Part shown: one piece after another, positions 1 through 11,878 of the stretch
Position numbering within the stretch: the first letter of the stretch is position 1
Layout: every line of letters begins with the position of its first letter
Origin: Acanthornis magna
Taxonomy: Eukaryota > Chordata > Aves > Passeriformes > Acanthizidae
Assembly (NCBI GenBank): GCA_036785705.1
Contig: JAWUZG010000158.1
Span: 310,001-374,000 of the forward strand
Direction: 5' to 3'
DNA length: 64,000 nucleotides
Made by a program: the position numbers and the translations under genes
Notes under the pieces: model-generated
Databases searched by the model: none
Seen by the model: only the letters and a program-made list of their open reading frames with translations
What the model was told of the DNA's origin: nothing

Positions 1-3000
1 TTACCACACCTTTAGTGTGGTTTTTCTTCTCTAGAGGATGATTCCCTACACTTCTGGTTTACCTGCCTCTAGACAATCCCTACTGCCATTTGTTACTTCT
101 GTGACTGCAATCAGATGAACAGGATGTAGCCAAAAGGGTTTTGGAAAGGAAGGAAATGATCCCTGTGAGTTAACTGGCTATGAACAGTCACAGGCTGGCA
201 AGGGAAATGTTAAACTTCTTTGCCTTTGGATGGAGGCAGTGCCACTCCATCCTCCTGCCCTCTCACTCTCTGCATGGAGCCCTCTTGTCTTTGGTTTCAC
301 TTTGCATTCAGAGCAAATAAAATGAGCTGCTTCTCCAGGTGCTTTTGCTATTACAGGGATGAAACTGTGTCTTCAGCCAAGGGCTGGCTGTAAATGTCAA
401 TAATTAACCAAGGTTCTTGCTCTGCTTTCTTTGCCATTCTCCCCCCCCCCCAAACACTTGGAGCACACGAGCAGGTGTTCTTGTTATTTCTACCTGTTAG
501 GAAGGGATCACCTTCCTGTACTGAAATTATGTGCCTGTTTTATAGACTCTCAGTTACAAGATACTGGTCCAAATAACATCTGTTTGTCCCACCGAATAAA
601 GTGAGGACTCTTTGTTCTAATTCTTAATTTCTCCTGACTCCTTCAGGTGTGAACTTGATTTTCAAAGGTTACCATCACATTCTTTGTTCCATCCTTCCCT
701 GACCTTTTTGAGATTGTCATGCACTGATGCATCTTCTCAGGTCTGGCTGTGTAACATATTAGAAAATCCAGGTAGAGTAGATCAAGAGAATAAATATGAT
801 ATAAAATAAATATAGTAGCTTCTATTTGTAGATGTTGACTTAGCTTTATCTGGAAGAGATTGCAGTTCCCTTACCCCAGTAAATTCGAAATAACAGTGTT
901 GATATTGAACTAATGATTCTTTTCTTATCTTGTGTGTATTGTGGTAGATTATGAGGTGCTTTTATGTGCCTTTTTATAGACCCTCCTCCTGTTTCCAGAT
1001 CGTGTGTTTCAGGGCCATGAAGTGTAACCTGACATGGTAAATCAGCTCAGCTGTGGTCTGCCTTGCACAACACGAGATGAGGATGGATTTCAAATTTAAT
1101 AATGCTGAATGACATCAAGTCCTAGCAAGCTCCTGACTGTCACTCCTTGCAAATGGCTTTATTGGGCTTGTAATTGATGCTTGAGGTAATTAGCGCACAC
1201 TGGAGGGTGTTCTCTGAATTCTCTGGGCTGCTCAGCAGGCTCAGTGTCAGCAGCGGAAGCACTTCTTGGGGGATTCAGAAGCATGAAAAGGACATTGTGG
1301 AGCCTGGCAAGAACATGTTCCTCATACAAACCTGCGTATTTTTGCTTGGAATTTTAGGAGTAGTGTCATGATTTAATTTTCTGTCACTTAGAAGAGCTGC
1401 AGATGGGAAGTGGGGAGCTGTTTTTAATAACAGAGCAGGGGTTTATCCTTGATGTAGAAGTCTGTATAACTGTGCTGGAATCTCACAATGGATGTTTGCA
1501 AATCATCCAGTATTAGCACTTGCATAGGAAATGTGTTTAGGAACCCACTTTGTCTTTGAAATTGGGATGGTGTTTAAATAATTTAGTACATTCTGAAATG
1601 GAAAACTGAGCTGCTCTGCTCTGCTCTGCTGGAGGGGGTTTTCTGGGGAGTAAAATGCTCAAAAGGTGGGGCTGACCTCACAACTCTTCTGTATTTATTT
1701 TAAGATAACTGCTTTGGGCTTTAAAGGAGCTGAGGCTTATGAATTGCAGACTGTAAGTTCAAGTGTGGGCTGTTAGGAATAAATGCTCCTGTGCAGTTAC
1801 TTTAACAGTTTGATTCTAACTGCTCAGTTTCTGTCTTGCCAAATTCATTTGAAGCTCAGCATCAGGCAGGGCTAAGCTTTGCTAATCCTTCAGAAACATT
1901 TAAACTCCACACAGGTAGTTAATGAAGTCAGTGGGACTACTGGGAGCACTGCATTTAAGGGTTCTGCGGAATTAGGATGTGTTTTTTCTGGGGATAACCA
2001 AGAAATGCTGGCACTGCCCCTGTTCATCTGCCTGAGGGCTCTGCACCATTATTTTCCTTCCCATGCAGAGCATTCAGCAGACAAGAAGCATGCTGGTGCA
2101 CTCTAGAACTGAAGGAGAAAAGATAATAAACCAATTGTAAAGAGCTTCAAATCTCTGCATTCTGTTCCAAACGCATCTCTCCAGCCTCTGGCTGAATCTT
2201 CTGTGGAGGGGAGCCAGGCTGTGGCCAGGAGGGAGCCAGGGCCAGCTGTCAGGAGGAGAAGCTGGCAGTTGGGGAAGTGTTTTAGAATAATTGTGTGGGG
2301 AGCAGGCAGGAAAAGCTCTCACAGACTTCCCTGTCCATAGCTGTCTTGCCAGTACATCACGGAATTAATAAAATAAGATATATCTACAGTATAGGGATAG
2401 GAAGCTGGAGAGTCCAGTCACCTTCCAAAGCACAGGATAAGGGCTGGGAAAAAAAGAGAGTAAAGATTGTTACACGAGGGGATGGCAATGTTTGCCAGTT
2501 CTCACAGTATTTAATATTTGAACTCCCTCCTGCTGCAGTCATGGTTTACAATCCCAGCCTTATTGAGAGAGGGTATTTCAGGCTGTGTTTCTGATATATT
2601 TTGCTATGGCACACGCTGGCTTCTCATGCTCTCTGGGGAAAAATATTTGGCTTGCAGTGCAGTGCCAGAAGTGAGAGACTGGCCCATGTTTTTATTTGTG
2701 AAGGAGAATGTTTTGCTGAAGTCTTTGCCAAACCCTGCCACGTTCAGGGCAGGAGTGTGAGGAAAGGGGCTCAGTTTAATCGATTTCTGGGGAAGCTACT
2801 GATTTCCTCACTGCAAAGCTCAGCTTTAACAGATAGGGCTCTTAAATTTCAGCACAATAGATCTGTTCCGCAGAAGCATTGGGTTAGTGCAGCTTTTAAA
2901 AATCAGTAAATCCTCACCAGCAGCACGAGCAACAGCAGCATTTACAGCTGAAATACAAATAACTCCTTAATGGGACAGCATTGAATTTTCATTTTTTATT

Positions 3001-4174
3001 TGCTGAGAGAGACTTCTATTAAGTAGTCAGCTTAATAAAGTGAGTTCATCTGTTCCTGATCAGATGCAAATGTTCAGCTTTTCCTCATCTCTCTTCCCTG
3101 CACACCCCTGTCCCCCACCCCCAGGATATAAATCACACATTAAAACCCAGCAGGCTTTGGAGCAGCCCTGGAGTGCCCTGGTTCAGGTGATCTCCAAGCA
3201 GTTTATGACCTAAGCATTATCCAGGCTGCAGCAGTGGATGTTTCTCGGGGCTCCCAGGGGCAGGGTCGTGCTGAGCTCTGCTGTTATGTCACGGTGACCC
3301 ATTTCTGGTGTCCCCTCAGCTCACACCCAGCTCCCAGGGCACCGTGTAAAGTTATTTAAACACCATCATTTTCAGCCTGTGCAAAGCTCTTAAGTGAAGG
3401 CCTTGCATTAGGTGAGAATAATCAAATTGCTATAACTTTGCTTCAAGCAGAACCAGGGCAATTTAAATCGATTTGGTTGTTAAGAGTGAACTTTCTGCGG
3501 CACTTTGGGCACTCCTGCTGTGATTACACTTGGAAGGGGCCGTGTGTCCATCCCACCCGTGACTTACCTTGTCACAAGCTGTGTCCAAATGAGGTGTGAC
3601 TGATCCCATTTGGCAGGCTCAGGGTCTGGGGGTGGCTCCTGGGCTCACCTGGGGCTGTACCTGTGCGTGCACAACGTGAGCCTGAGCCAGGGAAGGGCTT
3701 TGGCTGTGTTAAGCTGTGCCTTAAGGAGCAGGATGAACAGGAAGGGAGCCTTGGAAGCGTGGGAGGGTAGGGGAGAAGCCTTCCCAGTAGCTGATCTGTG
3801 GGATAACAAATCTACCTTCTTTTTCAAAAAATGTAGGAGTTGGTTTTTTTTAATTATTTTTTTCCGGTGGTAGTGGGAGATTAAAGAAACCGAAGAGAGG
3901 GAAACCTAAAAGCAATCTTGGCAAACTGTCAGAACCTTTCCTGCATTAAACCATACTCTCATTTTAAGCTTGTACATGAACTCCTCAGCTGTCCTGAAAA
4001 ACAACAGCTTTGAGTGTGTTTGTGCTTGTAGCCTGTCCAAAGTTAAAGATGAACTGGAGAGGACAGGGGCTGTGGCCCTGGGACCTCTGCAGTGCTGGGG
4101 GATGCTCGGGATGCTCCTTGCCTCTGGAGCAGAGCTGTGCTCCATTTGGGTGCTGGGTTCCAAAGGCCAGCTGC
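1..4174. other. Non-coding single-copy stretch
   Basis: I see no gene, RNA gene or interspersed repeat here. Reading frames are short and show no recognisable domain. Small-scale features are a C-run near 440-451 and four copies of CTGCT at 1611-1630. A textbook-looking minus-strand donor (AAG|gtaagt, exon edge at 3567) has no convincing matching exon. Confidence 0.6.
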
Positions 4175-4455
4175 AGATCAGGCTCTGCTCCCAGGGAACA
4201 GGGGACAGGACAAGAGGAAACGGCCTCAAGCTGTGCCAGGGAAGTTCTGGTTGGATATTCAGGAAAAATTCTTCCTAGAAGGGAGTGTTGAGCACTGGCC
4301 CAGGCTGCCCAGGGCAGGGGTGGAGTGCCCAGCCCTGGGAGTGCTCGGAGTGTCCCTGTGGTGCTGTGGTTCTGTGGTGGAGCTGGCAGTGCGGGGTTCA
4401 TAGTTGGACTCAATGATCTTGGAGGGCTTTCCAACCTTAATGATTCCACAATTCT
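4175..4455 (+). mobile_element. CR1 LINE 3' end, 5'-truncated
   Basis: The segment follows the CR1 3' region in order: 'GGACAGGACAAGAGGAAACG', a 'GGCCTCAAGCTGTGCCAGG' block, 'TTGGATATTCAGGAAAAATT', 'CAGGCTGCCCAGGGCA', then 'TTGGACTCAATGATCTTGGA' and a terminal 'CCAACCTTAATGATTCCA'. It lacks any reverse-transcriptase or endonuclease coding sequence, as expected for 5'-truncated CR1 copies. The left edge is approximate. The 'GACTCAATGATCTT...CCAACCTTAATGATTC' tail differs from the 'CCAACCCAAACC' tail of the younger-looking copies, suggesting an older subfamily. Confidence 0.8.
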
Positions 4456-5453
4456 TTCCCCCCCCCCACCACTTATTAAAAAAACCCAAAAAACAACTAA
4501 CATAACCCAAACAGTCTCTCAACATAAAATTCTGTTTAATCTTAAAACCCCTGCATAAATTGTTTTTCTTGTAAACAATCCCTGCTAATACCAGATTAGC
4601 AGGGCTGTATCCCTGCTTTGTTCCTCCACCTGTTCCGTAGGACACGCTGGAATTCCCAGCAGATCCCAGCTCCTTGTTAACCTAGCCAAGCTACTGCCAC
4701 AATATGGATTCTCAGAGTGATGGAGGGAAGAAGAAATTAATTTTGTGTTACAAATGACTGTGATTTTTCTATATTCTTATATAATTATAGCTGAAGTTGT
4801 TGTATAAAGTGGGATTTGATTTTTAAGCTGAAAATTGGATGCATTTGGAAACAATTTAAATTTTCTTAATATAATCCAATTTTATTAATATAGGTATAGT
4901 TTAAATGGCACTTGGGGTAACAGTAGGTGCTGTAACTCCTATGTTTCTTTGTAGTAGGAAAAAATAACCTCACTGAGGATTTGTATATGAGCAACTGGAA
5001 AAGATTTGGATCCAGAACATGCCTTTATATCCCTTTCAGTCGTGGTCCTGTGTGGAAGTCCCTCAGGTGATGGTTTTCCTCATCTAGGTAGGACCCCATC
5101 ACCATAGGAGCAAAGTGCCTTTGGAATATTCTTCTGGGAGGGAGAGGCACTTTACAGCAATTCTGTTTCTGCCTTAGTCCATGGGAGAAGCACCTCAGCT
5201 CGTTTGTGTTTCGCTATGAATAAATGCCTGGGAGCAGGAGATGTGGGGAAAGGAATTGGGAAGGCAGCTCAGGATGAGACATCAGGCCAGTTCAGAATCC
5301 AATGGTTCTGTGGCTCACTTCTGTCCCCGAGGGAATTCGGTGATTGGCTCAGGGCTTTGAGAACTGTCTGTGCTGGGTGAGGGCTCAGCTGCTCCCTGCA
5401 GCTCCTGCGTGGGAGCGTTTCCTGCAGAACAGCCTGGGGATAGCCATGAGGGA
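4456..5453. other. AT-leaning non-coding spacer
   Basis: The spacer starts with a C-run (about 4458-4467) directly after the CR1 tail, then A-rich sequence. No gene is supported. The block at about 4740-4930 is especially AT-rich. Confidence 0.55.
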
Positions 5454-5643
5454 TCCTTCCTTCCTTCCTTCCTTCCTTCCTTCCTTCCTTCCTTCCTTCC
5501 TTCCTTCCTTCCTTCCTTCCTTCCTTCCTTCCTTCCTTCCTTCCTTCCTTCCTTCCTTCCTTCCTTCCTCCCTCCCTCCCTCCCTCCCTCCCTCCCTCCC
5601 TCCTTCTCTCCCTCCCTCCCTCCTTCTCTCCCTCCTTCCCTCC
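5454..5643 (+). repeat. (CTTC)n microsatellite grading into (CTCC)n
   Basis: An almost perfect CTTC tetranucleotide array (about 28 units) runs to about 5568, continues as a CTCC array, then as mixed CTCC/CTTC/TTCTC. The whole 190 bases contain no purine on this strand; the first interruption is the A at 5644. Degenerate polypyrimidine continues to about 5680. It creates long artificial reading frames on both strands (SFLP and EGRK repeats), which are not genes. Such tracts can adopt triplex structure and are length-polymorphic. Confidence 0.97.
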
Positions 5644-5859
5644 ATTCCTCCTTCCCTTCCCTCCATTCCTCCCTTTTTCTGAAGCAGGAAGTGAAGTGCA
5701 TGTAGGATTATGGAACTCATGGAAAGCCATATGTGTGTACTTGTTCAGCACAAAAAAGGCTATGGGAGCAGCCTGGGTTAACTTCAGACATTGCCTTAGG
5801 GTTCACCTGCCCTCTCCCTCATGCCTTTCCTCTGGTGCTCCTGGGGTGAACAGAATGTA

Positions 5860-6153
5860 ACATAGAATCATGAAGTCATGGAAAGGTTTGCGTTGGAAGC
5901 ACCGAAAAGATGATCCAGGTACAACCCACCTTCCACTGTCCCAGGGTGCTCCAAGCCCTGTCCAGCCTGGCCTTGGACACTGCCAGGGATCCAGGGGCAG
6001 CCACAGCTTCTCTGGGCACCTGTGCCAGGGCCTGCCCACCCTCCCAGGGAACAATTCCTTCCCAATATCCCATTTAAACCTACTTTTCCAGGTCAAAGCC
6101 ATTCCCCTTGTTCCAGCACTCCATGCCCTTGTAACACCCCACTGTCCATCTCA
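5860..6153 (-). mobile_element. CR1 LINE 3' end (antisense)
   Basis: On this strand it starts with the inverted tail ('CATAGAATCATGAAGTCATG') and then gives the CR1 3' region in reverse: 'GTCCCAGGGTGCTCCAAGCC', 'TGGCCTTGGACACTGCCAGG', 'GATCCAGGGGCAGCC', 'GGGCACCTGTGCCAGGGCC' and 'CATTCCCCTTGTTCCAGCAC'. It closely matches the plus-strand copies near 45.7, 58.6 and 63.5 kb. No ORF2 coding region is present, so this is a truncated dead copy. Confidence 0.9.
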
Positions 6154-9100
6154 GAATAGGCTTTGATTTACAAAGCCACTTTGGCAAATCCTGCCTTTAT
6201 ACCTGGCACCTGGAGCTATCTCTTGCAGTGTGTACTTTGTATCTTTATTCTGCTTAAAACCAGAGGAAAAATTAACCTGCTTCATCCCTGCTTTGAGGAA
6301 CCCTCCTTTGCCAGCTGGTGCCAGCTTTGTGCTCTGCCGGGTCATTTAGCAATTCACGGTGGATGAAGCATGGAACAATCCATTCCCTTTAGCAGACTCT
6401 CTTTTGAAGGGCTTGCCTGTATCTTAGCAGCACAAGCTTTGTGCCTTGAGCTTGTCCTCACAGCCCTGCTTGGTGCTGGAATATCAGTGTCAAACTCCAG
6501 ATCAGAGCTTTTTGCTGGGATGGGAATTTAGGTGACAAAAATTGCTGCCCGGAGCTGAAAACTCCTCCCTGGGGCAGAGCATTGCCCTCCCTGTGACCAG
6601 GCACCTGTGCCATGAGTACCTGGGTGGGCACAGAGGCAATTAAGCAGTCTCACTCATTAAAAGCCTTGGTTTGGTTTTCTGTACTGCCTAGAGAGAGTTT
6701 TCCCTGTGGCAGCGTCTGGAGTTCCTGTGCGGAGGCTGAGGAGACGGCGCTGCTGGAGCAGCTCAGAGCTGGATTAACTTCAAACCCAAAAATAGCCCTC
6801 AACCATCGCAAGCAGAACTGCCTTTTCCTCCAGTGAATCATGGATTCTGAAGGGAGGGCAGATGAAAATTCAGCTGTGCTGCCTCCTCTGGAGTCCTGGC
6901 AGAAAACACTGGAGCAGTGTCCAGAGTACCTTGAGCAGGTGGGGTTCCTGCAGCTGTCACTGCAAACACACAGCAAATGGGCTTTTAATCTGATTATACT
7001 GACATTAAATACTACACATAATTCTTCTGCTTCTAAATAGTTTTGGTTCTTTTTCCTCAGCCTTCTAAGGTTGCATTTGAGACAGTTATGTCCTAATATT
7101 CTATCATTTGGATGAATTTTAATAGTTTGAATTATTTTTTTTTTCTCAATCCTTCTACTCCATGTCAGCATTTGTAAAAGTGCCATTTGTTCAGCTCTCT
7201 CTGGTGTTGATGAAGTGATGTTCAGTAGCTGAGCAGGCTGTTCCAGGTCTGGTCTTACACGTGGTAGGAAGGAGTAGTGATAATCTGGTCAAATGAGGCC
7301 TCCTGACTCTTTTTATTCTGAAGTGATAAAAGAACACTAACTTGGGGTTTTTTGACACTACAACTTTTCAGCAGTAATTCTGTTGATCACCTGTGGAAAT
7401 AAAAACTTCCACTCTTTTTGAGCAGTCTTACCCTTCTTGCTCTTCCAGAAGAGCAGCAGTGATGTGTAAGTAGTTTGTGCAGGTAGTCCTTACCCTAATG
7501 ATGTTTGCAGTTTCTTATTAGGTTATACCATAATCCGTGAATGTGATTAGCTGGCAATTTACGCTTTAGAGCCCTGGCTTTTACTTATAAAAGCTACAGA
7601 GAAATAAACTAGAGAAACAAATTGGGAGTTAACTGTGCAATCAAAGATACAAATGTGCCTCTGCAGTCTGAGTGCTGCTGCTTTGCTGGCTCGAAGGACT
7701 GAGTCTTACTCAGAGTAGAAGTGGAATTGCTGTCTAAGACAGCTTTTAGTAACATGATGAACAGCAGAGGTGCTTAAGAGCATGTAAAGCACGTTTAGTC
7801 TTTATGGGCAGCATTAGTTAATCTCGTGGGCAGAGTTAAACTGAATATTCCCACCTTTGTGTAATTTATAATGTCCTGATTTGTAAAAATGCAGTTTAGA
7901 ATGGTTCAGTCAGTGCCCTTCTCAGCAGTGGTGTGAAAGGCAGCATTGGCTGCACATTTAAAAATAAAACAAATGTTAGTGTTCGTGGGTTGGAAAGTCC
8001 TTGTTGTGTCTGAGCTGGTTAAGAACCCAATTACTGCAGGGCAGATCCTTTTACAGCTGCCAGCAGTGAGCAAATGAGAATTGCCAGCACGAAGAAGGAT
8101 CTGCTCATAAACACATTTGCATTTAGTGGGGCTTGGAGTAGGTGGTGACTTGTTGGAAGAAGTGCTATTAAAACACCTGGCATCTGCTGGAAGAAAGAGG
8201 TTGCACAATCTCTAAAAACAAAAATCAATTTTAGGAATGGTTACTGCAACTTCTTTAGGCAGAGAACTCTAAGCCTTGATCAGAACTGCTGTGTGTGGTA
8301 CCACCTCAATTTTAGCTTAAAGCACTTCAAATACTTCCACGTCTCATCCCTAGCACCATTTGGTTGTCAGCACCAAGTGAAATGATTCTCTCCTCTGTGC
8401 TGTCAAAAGTGATGGGATGGAAGAGGAATTCTCTTCTCTCTCAACATAAATGGATAGATATGTTAACCCAGCAATCCAATTTTCATGGTGGATTTAATCC
8501 AATAAAACCTTCTGTTATAGTCATGGAGGTTTTCTGGTTTGTTTCTTCTAAGGGTTTATATTTCTGTCTGTTTTATGCGCTGTTCTCTGCTTCCACAAAG
8601 TTTTCATTTCCTTACCTGAGACACAGTGCAAACAGAAGTGGTTGCTGCTACATTTCCTCCCTGTCTGAAGCTGGAAAGTTTCGTGACTTAAAACAAAGCA
8701 AAGTGAAAGGACACTTGGATTTTAAAATTGAAAGTTCATTGCATCAGTTTCTAATAAAAGAATGCACATCATGTATTGACAGTACTGTGAAGAGGCTTAA
8801 ACTCTTCCTCCTTTTCTCTTGGAGAGGGTATTTGACTTATAGGGAGTGGGGAGGGGGATGGACCATCAGTTTTGAGTAAAACACAATCAGTTGTAGAACC
8901 AAATAGACAACATTTGTATGTGTGTGGCTGTGAGACCTTCCTTGGAGAAGCTTTAGTGTAGTCTCCTTTAGGAGGATGTTGATCAACTTGTGATGTTTTG
9001 CATCTTCCTCCTAGAAGCTTTCCAAGCCTCAGTGTTGGCTATTTATAAACACAGAGTTCTCTCATTTGTGTTTCAAAATTTAAACTTCTTGGAACTTAAT

Positions 9101-11700
9101 TGAAAAGTAAATTTTTAAAAGTAGTGAAGAAATTGCTTCTTAGATGAAGCTGTGTTTTATGCACTGTTCTTTTGCTGATGAACAGCAATTGTTGTTCACC
9201 CTGCAAATCCAAATGTTATTCTCCAAATAGCTGCTTTTAAACAAATCCTGCCTGTCAGTGTAAGAGCAGTTGGTTTCCGTAGGAGGAGCTGACTCCCTTG
9301 GAGCTGTTCTCCTCCCACTCCTCCATTGCCTTTCCCCAGCCCTTTCTCTGACCTTGCACATCTTTGGGAAGTGTGGCAGCAGGAGGGACAGCAGCAACTG
9401 GAGCTCGGTGACACCGTCATGTGAGGAGCAAGACAACAGCAGTTAATGGTTAATATTGAGCAGTTATATATTGAATATATATATTCCATTTTTAGCCTGT
9501 CCACCTTCTCGGTGTGCCCCTTGTGGACAGGCTGCAGTCAGAACTTGGGGTGTTTGGAGGGTTTATTCCATTGGAGCTTTATGGAATTTGAAGTGTGTCT
9601 GAAATGGAGAGCACAACAAATTCACTCACTTGATGCTGAGCTCTCACATATTGCAAATCCCACTTTTAGTTTCTAGATTATAATGTTGGTTTAGTTTGGG
9701 TGTATAAGGGTGGGGAAAAGTCATCCCGCTCTGTGGTTTACAGGATCCCACACACATCTTCCACCTGAGGGGCCATTCCTGGTTCTTGCCCATCCCTTTT
9801 CCTGCTGGTTGAGCAGAGGGGATGCAGGAGAATCCCCAGGGTGTCTGTGTGGTGCATCACTCCATTGAAACAGGGCAATTATCCAGCACTTCCAGGTTTG
9901 GCACCACATCAGAGCTGCTCCATCTCCGTGAGGAGTGCAGGGCATAGCATTCAACACTTGCCAGCTCAGTGAATTGGATAAGTTTCCATTTTGTGTCTGC
10001 TGAGCTGCTGGAAAGTGTTCCCAGGGTGCCCTTCCTGCAGCACCTCTGCAGGGTGTGTTCCTTTGGGGTTTGTACTCAATTCATAAGTGACCAAGAAAGA
10101 CTGATGGACAAAAGTTGTGAAAATAAATGTAACTCTGGGGGAAGTGGGATAGGAAGGGAAGTGCAGAGCCATTAATGGGATTATTAAAGAAGATGTGAAG
10201 CAAGAGGAAAATAGGTCTGTGTTACCCACAGTCAGCAACTCTGGGACTTCATTTAGCCATGGGTAAAACTGGAGCAGGAGGGGTTAAACAGCAGCTCCCT
10301 GAATCACCCCTGGTGGCACTGACATGGGGAGAAATACTGCTTCATACAGTTGGGATTCCTTTATACTACAGTAGAAATTATATAATTTATAGAATAATTT
10401 TTATAATTAGTAGCTATTTGTGTAATTAATATGAAAGTAATTGGGTAAAAATGAGATGCTTAATAACACAGAGATAAGAAACACTGTAAACATAATCCCA
10501 CAGAACTGTCCTTTAGGATTTGGTAGAAGTTGTCTGAAGTCTGACTTTTTATATGCATCACAGGCATGCAAGAACTTGGGATTTCTGGCTTTTTTTGGAA
10601 AGCCTTGTTCCTTTAGCCTCATTTGTTTATCTACCTAAGCACCAACAATTTGAGGGTTTTGTGTTTGAACTCTTGAATGAATTACTTGTTTTAATTGTGA
10701 TGAGTAAAGATATGTGAAATTAGAAACAAATCAAACAAACCAAAAAGCCCCACATCCACCTCAGAGGGCTGGAAAATTAATTCACACATTTTCTATTGCC
10801 AAACTATGACAGGATCTCTGTGGTAATTGAGAAAATATCTATAAAATGTCTCAAACTCAGCAAAAGTTGTAGGTGTTTGATTGAAGCATCAAACTGTTGA
10901 TTCTGGATGTCCTGTTTTATTTGCTCTGTGATTTGATGCTCAATTAATAGTCTGACTGAAGAATGGTTGTGAAGTGACTTGAGCAGTGCCACCAAGAATC
11001 ACAATTACACTCTTTGTAAATTGGAGAGCCCTGGCTGAAATGGTCTTTGGCAGATTTGCAGGTGGGCAGAGTCAGGAATACAAAAAACAAATGTGGTGGA
11101 AATTCAAGTTATTGTTGGATAATTTGTGAAAAAAAAAAAGTTGCAACAGTCTTCCCAAGGTACTTTAAGAAGGACTTTAAGACTTACATGAATGCTATAA
11201 GCAACTCGTGGTTGGCGCAGCAAAAATTAAGTGAATGAATGAGTCCGGAATATTTTATTTAACAGGCTGAAGTGAGAGTTCTCTTCATTAAGTGGGGTCA
11301 GCCACTCCTAGAGTTCTGTCAAGCCACATCAGGAATGTGCTTTTGAGCCCCAAACTCTGTTTTCATAACATGAAAATGGAGCTGTAGGGCTTTTGGGGGC
11401 TGGCTTGGGATCCTCAAAGGAGTTCACCTAATGTTGTTTACTAGAAGGATACGGTTTGGAGGGTCTAAGTACCAAATTACTCTGAAGTAGATTATTTGGG
11501 CTCAGTGGTGACTTCACTGGAGGCCAGATGAAGGGCCAGGTAAATCTCTATTTAATTACACTCTGCTTTCCCATGGGACAGATTTCAGAGTGCTGACAGT
11601 GATTGTGCTGGTCGTAGTTGGATTTGGTGCTGTAAATTCCACCTAAAAACATGCACTGGAGAGCCTCTGGTACTTTCCTGCATGAATATAATGCAATAGC
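6154..11700. other. Non-coding single-copy stretch (5.5 kb)
   Basis: No gene or interspersed repeat is recognised. It contains the longest non-repeat reading frame of its neighbourhood (8364-8879, plus, 171 codons), which has no recognisable domain, no splice context and ordinary base composition, so I treat it as chance. AT-rich pockets lie at 10370-10450. Confidence 0.5.
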
Positions 11701-11878
11701 TATAATTGTATAATTATATATAATTATATATATGTATATATATAATTGTATATTATATATATATATATAAAATTTTATATATATATTATATATATTATAT
11801 AATATATATAATATATAATATATAATATATAAATTATATATTATATATAATTATAATATAATGTATATTATAATTGTA
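11701..11878. repeat. TA-rich imperfect dinucleotide block
   Basis: About 178 bp consist almost only of A and T, with many TATATA and ATTATA runs and only a few G or C bases. Several stretches are self-complementary (TATATATA, AATTATATAATT-like), so the block could extrude cruciforms and is hard to assemble accurately. Confidence 0.9.

Noticed and set aside
3561..3600. Perfect minus-strand donor AAG|gtaagt
   Set aside because: About two such matches are expected by chance in both strands of 64 kb, and no convincing acceptor or coding frame lies upstream on that strand.
5269..5751. Long EGRK- or SFLP-repeat frames on both strands
   Set aside because: They are translations of the tetranucleotide microsatellite.
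8364..8879. 171-codon plus-strand frame in AT-leaning sequence
   Set aside because: Length is within chance for 64 kb in six frames; no homology I recognise and no flanking splice or poly(A) logic.
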